From assembly GCF_001953055.1 (NCBI RefSeq), contig NZ_CP019044.1, positions 1,302,001 through 1,366,000 of the forward strand: a stretch of DNA of 64,000 nucleotides, written 5' to 3'. The notes below the pieces were generated by a model. The model ran no database searches, was not told where the DNA came from, and saw only the letters and a list, made by a program, of their open reading frames with translations. This DNA is from Salaquimonas pukyongi. GTDB lineage: Bacteria; Pseudomonadota; Alphaproteobacteria; Rhizobiales; Rhizobiaceae. The stretch's first letter is position 1. Each line of letters begins with the position of its first letter. The position numbers were made by a program, and so were the translations under genes. Below are positions 55,768 to 64,000 of this stretch, in pieces.

Positions 55768-56556
55768 ATGGCAGAAGACGACAAAAGCCGTGCGGACACG
55801 CCCCAGCGCGCTACCGCCGCGAAGGGCACATCAGATGTAGCCCGCAAAAGCAGTGGTGACCTTGCCAGCCGCTCCAGCACGGGCGAAATCGCCGATTTCA
55901 TCAAATCTGCCAGAACCACGAATACCACCGCTGCCGGCCGCCTGGTCTTTGCCATGGATGCCACCATGAGCCGCCAGCCAAGCTGGGACCGCGCGATGAC
56001 GCTGCAGGCATCGATGTTCGATGCGGTCGATGAAGCGGGAAAAAGCCGCGACGGCGGCGCCGGATTGAGCGTGCAACTGGTTTATTTCAGGGGGTTTGGC
56101 GAGTGCCGGGCATCCCGCTTCGTTGTCAACGCCAAAGCCCTTCGCGATCTCATGACAGGCATCGAATGCCGCGGCGGACAGACCCAGATCGGAAAGGTTC
56201 TTTCCCATGTGAACAAGGAAAATGCCAAGGCGAAGGTCGATGCGCTGGTTTTCATCGGCGATGCCATGGAGGAGGACATCGATCTTCTGTGTGACCGGGC
56301 AGGCCAGTTGGGGCTCAAGGGCACCCGTTGCTTCTTTTTTCAGGAGGGCGGCGATGGCGTTACCGAACGCGCTTTCCGGGAGATGGCCCGCTTGACCTGT
56401 GGCGCCTATTTTCGCCTCGGGCCGAATTCCTCACGGGAACTTGCCGATCTTCTGGCTGCCGTCGCCAGCTATGCCCGCGGCGGACTTACAGCGCTTCAGT
56501 CAAGCGGGAAGAAAGCCGACCGGCTGCTGCTTGAGCGTTTGGAATCTTCTTCATGA
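55768..56556 (+). CDS. VWA-like domain protein
   Basis: 262 aa with a disordered, Ser/Ala/Arg-rich first 45 residues. The VWA-type fold is indicated by the MIDAS-like DATMS (in FAMDATMSRQ), the Thr in GGQTQIGKVL and the Asp in FIGDAMEED. It is a conserved hypothetical found in related bacteria; its partner is unknown. The stop overlaps the J-domain gene by 4 bases, so the two proteins are probably made together. Start ATG 55768. Confidence 0.75.
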   Translation: MAEDDKSRADTPQRATAAKGTSDVARKSSGDLASRSSTGEIADFIKSARTTNTTAAGRLVFAMDATMSRQPSWDRAMTLQASMFDAVDEAGKSRDGGAGLSVQLVYFRGFGECRASRFVVNAKALRDLMTGIECRGGQTQIGKVLSHVNKENAKAKVDALVFIGDAMEEDIDLLCDRAGQLGLKGTRCFFFQEGGDGVTERAFREMARLTCGAYFRLGPNSSRELADLLAAVASYARGGLTALQSSGKKADRLLLERLESSS

Positions 56557-57242
56557 CGGCGATCTTCTATCTCGTCCTGTTTGTGTTTTTTGCCGGCGGC
56601 CTGGCCTGGCTGTTTGTGTCCACACCCGCAGAGCGCCTTGCCCGCGGCATGAAAACGGGCGCGCCCCTGGCGCTGGTTGCCCTGGGAGGGTTGTTAACGC
56701 TGGTGGGCCGGGGCGGGTTCGGCATACCGCTTGCAGCATTCGGTCTTGCCCTTTGGCAGCGCATGCGGGCAACCCGTCCGATTGGCACCAGCGGCGGTGC
56801 ACGAAAGTCCACCGTGCGCTCTGCAGCGCTTGAAATGGAACTCGACCTTGATACCGGTGAAATGGAGGGAAGGGTTCTTGCAGGCGCTTTCGAGGGAAAG
56901 ACACTGTCCGCACTTACCGAAGAGCAGTTGCTGGAACTCTATGGCCAGATTGGCGAGGATCCCGAGAGCGGCGCCTTACTGGAAGCTTATCTTGACCGCA
57001 GAATGCCCCTCTGGCGCGAACACGCTGACCCGCATGGGGCGGAAGGGGAGCGAAGCGCGCCGGCTTCTGGCACCATGACAAAGCAGGAGGCCTATCAGAT
57101 TCTTGGTCTTGAACCGGGTGCTTCTCCGGCGGAAATCCGCAAGGCCTGGCGCAAGCTGATGAAGAGTGTGCATCCCGATTCCGGCGGAACGGAGTTTCTT
57201 GCCGCCAAAATCAACGCGGCCAAGGACGTGCTTCTCGACTGA
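56553..57242 (+). CDS. Membrane-anchored J-domain protein
   Basis: 229 aa. The first 25 residues form a membrane helix (IFYLVLFVFFAGGLAWLFV), followed by a second hydrophobic stretch (LALVALGGLLTLV) and a cytosolic part. The C-terminal 60 or so residues are a J-domain with YQILGLEPGASPAEIRKAWR and the HPD motif (MKSVHPDSGG), the DnaK-activating signature. This topology resembles DjlA and Tim14-type co-chaperones. It overlaps the VWA gene by 4 bases (ATGA). Confidence 0.87.
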   Translation: MTAIFYLVLFVFFAGGLAWLFVSTPAERLARGMKTGAPLALVALGGLLTLVGRGGFGIPLAAFGLALWQRMRATRPIGTSGGARKSTVRSAALEMELDLDTGEMEGRVLAGAFEGKTLSALTEEQLLELYGQIGEDPESGALLEAYLDRRMPLWREHADPHGAEGERSAPASGTMTKQEAYQILGLEPGASPAEIRKAWRKLMKSVHPDSGGTEFLAAKINAAKDVLLD

Positions 57243-57358
57243 GTGCTTTTTGACTGACATGTCTTTTCCCTACTCAACTCCGCCGGATTACAACGCCGCC
57301 GGATTACGCTTTACCCGGGCTGCACGCTGTCATGCCGCCCCCAGTCATTGCGCCTGTG

Positions 57359-58714
57359 TCACTGTTTGAGTGCCAGGCAGTCGAATTTTGCTTTCTTCAG
57401 GCGCGAACAGGCGCCCCATGCGGCGTCTTTTGAGGTGAAGCCGGCAAAGCGGGCCCGGTACAGAGTCGTGCCGCCGCTTTCCACGGTCTCGGTATAGTTG
57501 GCGACGGTGTCGAACAGGCCGGGCAGGGCGCTGCGGGCCTTTTCAAGCCGGGCGAGCGCGCTGTGCTTGCTGGGCATGGCGCCAATCTGCACATGCCATC
57601 CTGAAATGCTTTCGCGGATCGCAATCGGTTCGGATGCTGCAGCGCTGGTAACCGGCGCAGCCGGTTTGACGCTTGCTGTTGTGAGCGGATCGGGTGAACG
57701 GCCTATGACTTGTGAGGGCGCCGGCGTTGGCGCTGCATAGGCTGTGACGACCGGCGCGGGATCGGGCTCTCTCGGGCTTGGCTCCGGCAAAGGAGCACGC
57801 TTGACGAGTTTCAGGAGCGAGGCAAACACATTGCCCGCGCCCCCGCCGGCCTTGGCGACAACGATCCGGTCGCGGCCGCGCGAAGCCTTTGGCAGATATT
57901 GGCGGATAAGCTTGGCCATCTGCGCATTGCGGCTCTTGCCCGTTCTGCCGCCCATGACCACGGCGACAATCGAACGGCCCTTGTCCTCAACCGAGGAAAC
58001 CAGATTGAAGCCGGAGGCACGCGTATAGCCGGTCTTGATGCCGTCATAGCCGCGAATCTGGCCAAGCAGGCGGTTGTGGTTGCGATAGCTGCGCTTTCCG
58101 AACTTGAAGGAACGCGTGGAGAAATACCTGTAGTAATGGGGATAGTGTTCACGCAGCGCAATGCCGAGCAGGGCCATGTCCCTGGCTGTGGTAAGCTGTC
58201 GCGAATTCGGCAGGCCCGATGCGTTCTTGAACACGGTGTTCTTCATGCCGAGCGAACGGGCTTTTGCCGTCATCATCTGGGCAAATTTGCTTTCCGTGCC
58301 GCCAAGATGCTCGCCGACGGCCGCCGCCGCATCGTTGGCCGACTTGATGGCAAGCGCATAAATCGCCTGCTGTACGGAAATCGAACTGCCTGCCTTAACG
58401 CCGAGTTTGGAAGGCTGCATTGAGGCTGCATGCCTTGAAAAGCGGATGCGTGTCTTTTTGGTGACGCGGCCAGTATCAAGCGCTTCGAACAGCATGTAGA
58501 GCGTCATCATTTTCGTCAGCGAGGCCGGATACCGTTTGGCGGTGCCCTTGTGGGAATAGAGCACCTTGCCGGTCTTGGCATCCATCACAATGCCGGCATA
58601 GTCCTGCTTTGCCTGCGCCGGGCCAATGGCCACCGCCAGGGCGGTCAGGATTGCAAGCATGGCTGAAAGCAAAGGCGCATGAATGCGCTTGAGTGTAGCG
58701 AATACGGTACGCAC
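57359..58714 (-). CDS. D-alanyl-D-alanine carboxypeptidase with SPOR domain
   Basis: 451 aa. Signal peptide (LLSAMLAILTALAVAIGPAQ) leads to a penicillin-binding carboxypeptidase domain: catalytic Ser65 in SLTK, SAN in KSANDAAAAV, and KTG in YDGIKTGYTRAS. A Pro/Ala-rich linker (about 300-375) precedes a C-terminal SPOR domain that binds denuded peptidoglycan (GWHVQIGAMPSKHSALARLE). GTG 58714 is chosen as the start; the longer frame to 58912 has no protein character. The PBP5-type role is trimming pentapeptides. Confidence 0.93.
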   Translation of the reverse strand: MRTVFATLKRIHAPLLSAMLAILTALAVAIGPAQAKQDYAGIVMDAKTGKVLYSHKGTAKRYPASLTKMMTLYMLFEALDTGRVTKKTRIRFSRHAASMQPSKLGVKAGSSISVQQAIYALAIKSANDAAAAVGEHLGGTESKFAQMMTAKARSLGMKNTVFKNASGLPNSRQLTTARDMALLGIALREHYPHYYRYFSTRSFKFGKRSYRNHNRLLGQIRGYDGIKTGYTRASGFNLVSSVEDKGRSIVAVVMGGRTGKSRNAQMAKLIRQYLPKASRGRDRIVVAKAGGGAGNVFASLLKLVKRAPLPEPSPREPDPAPVVTAYAAPTPAPSQVIGRSPDPLTTASVKPAAPVTSAAASEPIAIRESISGWHVQIGAMPSKHSALARLEKARSALPGLFDTVANYTETVESGGTTLYRARFAGFTSKDAAWGACSRLKKAKFDCLALKQ

Positions 58715-58988
58715 AACTATCCCCGTCCTGATAGGCTTCCGCCTGTCCCTTGTACGCCCCCGGCTGTCCCTGCCGGGTGGTGGCGCGGTAATGTGCCAAC
58801 ACCGGTATTGGGCGTGGCATTGGAGCGAGAGTAACGGGCCATGGTTACCAAGGGGTTTATGCGCGGGGCCGCCTGTCATTTTTTTGACCTGAAGCGATGA
58901 AACCATCGCCACGGCAACCTATTTGTATGGCCACGCAAGCGCGCCGTGGCGCCGGTTTTCGGTTGGCTTTCCTGCAGTGCGGGATGCA

Positions 58989-59017
58989 TTGACGGGTGGG
59001 AATTGCGGTCCTAGTCT
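58989..59017 (+). promoter_or_regulatory. Candidate promoter of clpS-clpA
   Basis: TTGACG (58989-58994), 17-base spacer, TAGTCT (59012-59017). Lies in the 408-base gap 58715-59122 between the divergent carboxypeptidase and clpS. No heat-shock-type sites were recognised. The rest of the gap shows no gene. Confidence 0.5.
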
Positions 59018-59122
59018 TTTGAGTCGGTAACGGTTTGATCTGCCGCGCAGCCACTGGCCGCTATTGGCCCAAAAGCTGATGAATTGCCTTGGCAGGTTGG
59101 ACAAATCCGTGTGAAGGAAGAA

Positions 59123-59554
59123 ATGAAAAGAGCCGTCATCGCAGCACTGAACGATCTTGCGGGGTCCCCGCAAGGGGGCGGCCAGCGTGCTGTGGCCCCA
59201 ATTGCCGCACGGGAGGATGCGCTGGTCATGCAGGCGGGAAAAAAGGGCACGGATGAGGGCGCGGGAACCGGGCTTGCAACCAAGACGGCGCCCAAGGTCA
59301 AAAAGCCCGATCTTTATCGCGTCCTGTTGCTCAACGACGATTTCACCCCGATGGAATTCGTCGTGCATGTGCTGGAGCGCTTTTTTCGCAAAAGCCCCGA
59401 GCAAGCTACGCAGATCATGCTGCATGTACACAATAACGGTGTCGGCGAATGCGGTGTCTATACCTATGAGGTGGCCGAAACCAAGGTAACCCAGGTCATG
59501 GACTTTGCGCGGCAGAACCAGCACCCGCTGCAATGCGTGATGGAGAAGAAATAG
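59123..59554 (+). CDS. clpS: ClpS adaptor (N-recognin)
   Basis: About 143 aa from ATG 59123, which has GAAGGAAG upstream; ATG 59228 gives a 108-aa form closer to many ClpS proteins and is a real alternative. The conserved core is [20 protein letters not shown] followed by [20 protein letters not shown], the N-end-rule substrate pocket. ClpS delivers such substrates to ClpAP. clpA follows after 114 bases, confirming the pairing. Confidence 0.92.
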   Translation: MKRAVIAALNDLAGSPQGGGQRAVAPIAAREDALVMQAGKKGTDEGAGTGLATKTAPKVKKPDLYRVLLLNDDFTPMEFVVHVLERFFRKSPEQATQIMLHVHNNGVGECGVYTYEVAETKVTQVMDFARQNQHPLQCVMEKK

Positions 59555-59668
59555 ATGGGGCGCAGATTACACAGGCCGGTTCAAACAGGTTCATGCAATC
59601 TGGGGATTGGCGGCGGGCACAAGGATGCCCATATTAAAGGAACTTGAAGAGGAAGAACGGAGCAGCCA

Positions 59669-62107
59669 TTGCCTTCTTTTACCGAAAGCCTTGAAAAAGT
59701 GCTTCACACGGCGCTGACCCTGGCCAACGAACGAAGCCAGGAATACGCTACACTTGAACATCTCCTGCTGGCCCTGACCGAGGACAAGGATGCGGTCGCC
59801 GTCATGCGCGCCTGCAATGTGGACCTCGAAAGCCTGCGCAGCACGTTGTCCGACTACATCGACAACGAATTGTCCAATCTGGTGACGGATTTCGATGAGG
59901 ACGCCAAGCCCACCGCCGGTTTCCACCGGGTAATCCAGCGTGCGGTGATCCACGTCCAGTCGTCCGGCCGCGAGGAAGTCAGCGGCGCCAATGTGCTGGT
60001 CGCCATATTTGCCGAGCGCGAAAGCCACGCCGCCTACTTCCTGCAGGAGCAGGAAATGACCCGCTATGACGCGGTCAACTACATTTCCCATGGCATTGCC
60101 AAGCGTCCCGGCGCTTCCGAACCGCGTATCGTGCGGGGTGTGGAAGACGAAAACGCCGCCATTGGCGATGATGAAGCCAAGCAGCAAGGCGATGCCCTGT
60201 CGGCCTATTGCGTCAACCTCAACGAAAAGGCGCGCTCGGGCAAGATTGATCCGCTGATCGGCCGGACGTCCGAAATCAACCGCACGATTCAGGTTTTGTG
60301 CCGCCGCTCGAAGAACAACCCGCTATATGTCGGCGATCCGGGCGTGGGCAAAACGGCCATCGCCGAGGGCCTGGCCAAGCGCATCGTCGAGGATGATGTG
60401 CCGGAGGTGCTGCGCGAGAGCACGATCTTCTCCCTCGACATGGGCACGCTTTTGGCAGGAACCCGTTATCGCGGCGATTTCGAAGAGCGCCTGAAACAGG
60501 TGATCAAGGAAGTCGAGGATACCCCCGGCGCGATCATGTTCATTGACGAAATCCACACCGTCATCGGTGCCGGCGCCACGTCCGGTGGCGCGATGGATGC
60601 TTCCAACCTGCTGAAGCCCGCGCTTTCTGCCGGCACAATCCGCTGCATCGGCTCGACAACCTACAAGGAATACCGCCAGTTCTTTGAAAAGGACCGGGCG
60701 CTGGTGCGCCGTTTCCAGAAGATCGATGTGATCGAGCCGACGATTGCCGATTCCATCGACATCATGAAGGGGCTGAAGCCCTATTTCGAGGACTTCCACA
60801 AGATCAGATATACCAATGATGCGATCAAGGCCGCAGTGGAACTGTCGGCCCGCTACATCCATGACCGCAAGTTGCCCGACAAGGCGATCGACGTGGTCGA
60901 CGAGACCGGCGCGTCCCAGAAACTGCTGCCGGAGAAAAAGCGGCGCAAGCAGATTGGTGTCAAGGAGATCGAGGAAACCATCGCCACCATGGCACGCATC
61001 CCGCCCAAGACCGTATCCAAGGACGATGCCATGGTGCTCGCCAATCTGGAAAACCAGCTAAAGCGGGTGGTCTATGGCCAGGATACGGCTGTGGAAGCGC
61101 TGTCGGCCTCCATCAAGCTGGCGCGGGCAGGCTTGCGCGAGCCGGAAAAGCCGATCGGCTGCTATCTGTTCTCGGGCCCGACAGGGGTCGGCAAGACCGA
61201 AGTTGCCAAGCAGCTTGCAAGCTCCATGGGCATCGAGCTGTTGCGCTTTGACATGTCCGAATACATGGAACGCCATACGGTCTCACGGCTGATCGGCGCA
61301 CCTCCCGGTTATGTTGGCTTTGACCAGGGCGGGCTGCTGACCGACGGCGTCGACCAGCACCCCCATTGCGTCATCCTGCTGGACGAGATCGAGAAGGCCC
61401 ATCCCGATCTTTTCAATATCCTTCTGCAGGTGATGGACCACGGCAAGCTGACCGATCACAACGGCAAGCAGATCGATTTCCGCAACACCATCATCATCAT
61501 GACCACCAATGCCGGCGCTTCTGAAATGCAGAAGGCTGCCATCGGTTTCGGCTCCACCAAGCGCACCGGCGATGACGAGGAGGCGATCAACCGCCTGTTC
61601 CCGCCGGAATTCCGCAACCGGCTCGATGCTGTCATTCCCTTCAGCTCGCTGCCGACCCCCGTCATCCACAAGGTGGTCGAGAAGTTCATCATGCAGCTTG
61701 AAGCCCAGCTTGCAGAGCGCGGGGTAACCTTCGAACTGACGAAGGAAGCGACCGCCTGGCTGGCGATCAAGGGCTATGACGAGAAGATGGGCGCCCGCCC
61801 GCTCGGCCGCGTCATCCAGGAGCACATCAAGAAGCCGCTGGCTGAAGAGGTGCTGTTCGGCAAATTGAAGACCGGCGGTACGGTGAAGGTCTCCCTTGGC
61901 CGGGACGACGACGGCAAGGAGCGCATCGAACTGGAAGCCATGGAGGATGCACCCGTAAAGCCGAAAAAACAGCCCGCCAAGCGCAGCAAACCGGCGCGCA
62001 AACCTGCCGCCAAGGCGAAGGCGAAACCTGCAACCGGCAAGGGTGGCCAATCGACCGGTAAATCGGGCAAATCCGGCTCGGTTCCCAAGGTTCCGCTCAA
62101 GACCTGA
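59669..62107 (+). CDS. clpA: ATP-dependent Clp protease ATPase subunit ClpA
   Basis: 812-aa unfoldase that feeds ClpP. The start is TTG 59669 with GGAG upstream ([20 protein letters not shown]); this is the only start that gives the ClpN domain in full. Two AAA+ modules follow, with Walker [13 protein letters not shown] and [12 protein letters not shown] and Walker B FIDEIHT and [12 protein letters not shown]. The C-terminal about 55 residues are Lys/Pro/Ala-rich ([20 protein letters not shown]), an unusual basic tail. The ClpP loop IGF is in the second module. Confidence 0.96.
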   Translation: MPSFTESLEKVLHTALTLANERSQEYATLEHLLLALTEDKDAVAVMRACNVDLESLRSTLSDYIDNELSNLVTDFDEDAKPTAGFHRVIQRAVIHVQSSGREEVSGANVLVAIFAERESHAAYFLQEQEMTRYDAVNYISHGIAKRPGASEPRIVRGVEDENAAIGDDEAKQQGDALSAYCVNLNEKARSGKIDPLIGRTSEINRTIQVLCRRSKNNPLYVGDPGVGKTAIAEGLAKRIVEDDVPEVLRESTIFSLDMGTLLAGTRYRGDFEERLKQVIKEVEDTPGAIMFIDEIHTVIGAGATSGGAMDASNLLKPALSAGTIRCIGSTTYKEYRQFFEKDRALVRRFQKIDVIEPTIADSIDIMKGLKPYFEDFHKIRYTNDAIKAAVELSARYIHDRKLPDKAIDVVDETGASQKLLPEKKRRKQIGVKEIEETIATMARIPPKTVSKDDAMVLANLENQLKRVVYGQDTAVEALSASIKLARAGLREPEKPIGCYLFSGPTGVGKTEVAKQLASSMGIELLRFDMSEYMERHTVSRLIGAPPGYVGFDQGGLLTDGVDQHPHCVILLDEIEKAHPDLFNILLQVMDHGKLTDHNGKQIDFRNTIIIMTTNAGASEMQKAAIGFGSTKRTGDDEEAINRLFPPEFRNRLDAVIPFSSLPTPVIHKVVEKFIMQLEAQLAERGVTFELTKEATAWLAIKGYDEKMGARPLGRVIQEHIKKPLAEEVLFGKLKTGGTVKVSLGRDDDGKERIELEAMEDAPVKPKKQPAKRSKPARKPAAKAKAKPATGKGGQSTGKSGKSGSVPKVPLKT

Positions 62108-62130
62108 GGCAAAAACACCATCTGAACATA

Positions 62131-62157
62131 CTGAAACCCGGCAATGCCGGGTTTCAG
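62131..62157 (+). terminator. Hairpin after clpA
   Basis: CTGAAACCCGGC (62131-62142), loop AAT, GCCGGGTTTCAG (62146-62157): a perfect 12-bp stem with no adjacent T-run longer than two or three. Probable terminator or mRNA 3' stabiliser. Confidence 0.6.
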
Positions 62158-62329
62158 TTGAAACAGTTTGTCATCGAACGGACTCCGGCCCGTCCGCAAA
62201 ACTCTTGGCAGAGCAGAACAAACCGTTTAGACAAGCTTGCGGTCGAAACAAGTACCACAAAATGAAAGATGCGGCCGGTTCAGGGCCGGAAACCGGGGAA
62301 GCCATGCCCGGTCAAAAGGGGTTATAGTC

Positions 62330-62773
62330 ATGGAACAGTTGGAACAACTCGCCAGCATTCGCGATGCGGCGGAAAAGCGGCTTGAAGAAGCCCGCGCAGC
62401 ACTTGAGCGCAGTCCGGATGCAAAGCTGGTTGCCTCACTCACCTTGCTGATCGACGATCTGAAAAAATCCTTCGAGGCTGAAGAGGCCGCCGCTGCAGCC
62501 GAAGCAGGTGGTGCTGCGCCAACCGGCGGCGAAACTGCCGAAAGCGCTGGCGGGGACAATCCGGTTGATGCCAATGCTGACCTTAACTCGGAGGCCGACC
62601 TTAATTCGGGGGGTGAGCCACAGGCAGAAGCAGCGCCCGAAACTGCTTCCGATCCTGCCTCCGATGCAGTTGAAGAGGCCGCAGAAGCTGCGCCTGCAAG
62701 CGAGGAGTTTTCGCTTGAGGACAGCCTGGAAGCTGAACTTCTCAACGTGGATGACGGGGCTTCAAAACCTTGA
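62330..62773 (+). CDS. Acidic coiled-coil hypothetical protein
   Basis: 147 aa from ATG 62330 (MEQLEQLASIRDAAEKRLEE). Residues 1-55 are predicted to be a coiled coil with heptad-like Leu spacing; residues 60-147 are an acidic, low-complexity Ala/Glu/Ser/Gly tail containing a short repeat (ANADLNSEADLNSGGE). AAAAGGGG lies upstream. Function unknown; the tail may be disordered. Nothing in the context gives a role. Confidence 0.6.
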   Translation: MEQLEQLASIRDAAEKRLEEARAALERSPDAKLVASLTLLIDDLKKSFEAEEAAAAAEAGGAAPTGGETAESAGGDNPVDANADLNSEADLNSGGEPQAEAAPETASDPASDAVEEAAEAAPASEEFSLEDSLEAELLNVDDGASKP

Positions 62774-62868
62774 AACCAATTTAAAACAGGATTTTAAGAG
62801 CTTTTCTTAAAGCCAGTTCTTGCTCGCTGAAACCCCGCTGCCATGGTCATGATGTGTGGCGGGCAGCG

Positions 62869-63300
62869 TTACGCGCTTTCCAGCGCGGCGCGGATTTTGT
62901 CCGCATGGGCGGTGAGCGCTTCCTGATCCGCCATCGCGCCGGTATGGGGCCTCAGGCTCACCCCCTCAAAGCGCGGGATGACATGAACGTGCAGGTGAAA
63001 GACGACCTGTCCGCCGGCCGGTTCGTTGAACTGCTGAACCGTTACCCCGTCTGCACCGAAGGCCCTGACGACGGTTCTGGCCATTTTCGCCGAGGTGCGC
63101 GCCACCGCTTCAACGGTTTCATCATCGGCATCAAGCAGATTGCGGGCAGGGCGCTTCGGCAGCACCAGGCAGTGGCCGTCGCCACGCGGCATGATGTCCA
63201 TGATCACCATCGTATCATCGTCTTCATAGACCTTGTGGCTTGGCATCTCACCGCGCAGGATCTTGGCGAAAATGTTCTCGTCATCATAGGGGTCCGGCAT
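62869..63300 (-). CDS. HIT-family nucleotide-binding hydrolase
   Basis: 143 aa, Hint-type. GGAGG precedes ATG 63300. The histidine triad is HLHVHVIPR near residue 98, with DDENIFAKILRGEMPSHKVY and DIMPRGDGHCLVLPKRP as the conserved early part. HIT proteins hydrolyse nucleoside phosphoramidates or related bonds. An upstream frame to 63426 consists of the tandem repeat below and is not part of the protein. Confidence 0.93.
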   Translation of the reverse strand: MPDPYDDENIFAKILRGEMPSHKVYEDDDTMVIMDIMPRGDGHCLVLPKRPARNLLDADDETVEAVARTSAKMARTVVRAFGADGVTVQQFNEPAGGQVVFHLHVHVIPRFEGVSLRPHTGAMADQEALTAHADKIRAALESA

Positions 63301-63366
63301 GGGCTGTCCTCCAGGCAATTCAGCGCTTTCCGGCAACACTATGGGCACAAGTGAGGGCTGGTTCAA

Positions 63367-63436
63367 GCACCGCCCGCCAGGCACCGCCCGCCAGGCACTG
63401 CCCGCCAGGCACTGCCCGCCAGGCACCGCCCGGCAG
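63367..63436. repeat. Tandem 14-bp repeat, five units
   Basis: Units of the GCACCGCCCGCCAG type at 63367, 63381, 63395, 63409 and 63423; the third and fourth have T for C and the fifth has G for C near the end. Lies between the HIT and GNAT genes. Low-complexity expansion, with no coding sense. Confidence 0.88.
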
Positions 63437-63445
63437 GGGATGCCA

Positions 63446-64000
63446 TCATGAATCGCCGCTTTGCCGGAAGGGCAGGTGATCGCGCAGGATTTCCTGCTCC
63501 ATCTTCACGTGATGGCGCTCTGATCGCAAATACTCATCGACTGCCCGCCGCAGGCCGGCATTGGCGATATGGTGGGCCGAATGGGTCGTAACCGGCTCAT
63601 AGCCGCGTGCCAGCTTGTGTTCGCCCTGCGCACCGGCCTCCACCCGCGCCAGGCCGTGGGCGATGGCAAATTCGATGGCCTGATAATAGCACAATTCGAA
63701 ATGCAGGAAGGGGTGGTCTTCAACGCATCCCCAATGGCGCCCGTACAGACAATCGCCGCCGATGAAATTGAGCGCACCTGCAACATACCGGCCATCGCGC
63801 TTTGCCATCACCAGCAACATTTTGTCGGCCATGCGTTCGCTGGCATGTGAAAAGAACGTGCGGGTCAGGTAGGGCGTGCCCCATTTGCGCGAACCGGTAT
63901 CCATGTAGAAGCCAAAGAAGGCGTCCCATGCCGCTTCGCTCAATTTGCTGCCGGTAAGGTGCTCGATCTCAAGCCCCGGCACCGACAGTGCGGTTTTCCG
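63446..64000 (-). CDS. GNAT/FemAB-like N-acyltransferase, 5' end outside the window
   Basis: C-terminal part (the last 180 or so residues) of a protein resembling the DUF482/peptidogalycan group (PF04339, FemAB-like GNAT fold), usually about 390 aa. Visible: RKWGTPYLTRTFFSHASERM, the VMAKRDGRYVAGALNFIGGD strand, HWGCVEDHPFLHFELCYYQA and GAQGEHKLARGYEP. The open frame continues past position 64000 without a stop or a clear start, so the gene is cut by the window edge. Acyl acceptor unknown. Confidence 0.78.
   Translation of the reverse strand, partial: RKTALSVPGLEIEHLTGSKLSEAAWDAFFGFYMDTGSRKWGTPYLTRTFFSHASERMADKMLLVMAKRDGRYVAGALNFIGGDCLYGRHWGCVEDHPFLHFELCYYQAIEFAIAHGLARVEAGAQGEHKLARGYEPVTTHSAHHIANAGLRRAVDEYLRSERHHVKMEQEILRDHLPFRQSGDS

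Noticed and set aside
63301-63426. N-terminal extension of the HIT protein across the 14-bp repeats
   Set aside because: It would encode the tandem array in frame; ATG 63300 has GGAGG directly upstream and starts at the conserved region.

Overview
This 64 kb window is a contiguous chromosomal segment of an alphaproteobacterium, most likely an order Hyphomicrobiales (Rhizobiales) member. The basis is the full rpoBC-str-S10-spc-alpha ribosomal superoperon in alphaproteobacterial order, proteins of alphaproteobacterial length and type (RpoB about 1383 aa, EF-Tu 391 aa, MipZ, Atp12, DUF1489, HemG-like flavodoxin), and high-GC, C/G-ending codon use. Genus cannot be fixed from the sequence alone.

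Layout. 1-10.1 kb: rplJ-rplL-rpoB-rpoC, closed by a clear intrinsic terminator. 10.1-12.9 kb: an AT-richer insert with two surface-polysaccharide genes (a pyruvyl-transferase-like gene on the minus strand and an O-antigen ligase/polymerase-like gene on the plus strand), separating rpoC from the str operon. 12.9-33.4 kb: a small minus-strand hypothetical gene, then a good promoter and rpsL-rpsG-fusA-tuf-rpsJ-rplC-D-W-B-rpsS-rplV-rpsC-rplP-rpmC-rpsQ-rplN-X-E-rpsN-rpsH-rplF-R-rpsE-rpmD-rplO, a terminator, secY-adk, then rpsM-rpsK-rpoA-rplQ and another terminator. 33.4-48 kb: housekeeping and accessory genes. These are a tiny Met-rich membrane protein behind a CueR-type promoter, an HtrA/Deg protease, rarA, a hemG-like gene, crcB, rluC-HAD phosphatase-atp12, an EamA permease, lipB, tRNA-Leu(GAG) and a 5'-nucleotidase with a LysM domain. 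47-64 kb: a HerA-like ATPase, mgtE, a MerR regulator with paired palindromic operators, membrane enzymes, a rhodanese, DUF1489, mipZ with a VWA protein and a J-domain protein, a D,D-carboxypeptidase with an SPOR domain, clpS-clpA, an acidic coiled-coil protein, a HIT hydrolase and a partial GNAT/FemAB-like gene running off the right end.

Most notable. (1) Ribosomal protein L15 carries a C-terminal helix-hairpin-helix extension of about 90 residues, and L3 carries a 72-residue Ala/Glu tail. (2) A 39-residue Met-rich membrane miniprotein sits behind a promoter that closely matches the CueR/copA architecture. (3) A non-coding repeat family with 25-bp terminal inverted repeats has two full copies and one terminal fragment. 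(4) rpoB, rplP, a 340-aa duplicated hypothetical gene and a small membrane gene are broken by single-base losses, all explained by one missing G or C in a G/C run. Because rpoB and rplP are essential, sequencing or assembly error is the simplest explanation.

The window is otherwise ordinary core genome. No CRISPR array, prophage, insertion sequence with a transposase, or toxin-antitoxin module was seen.
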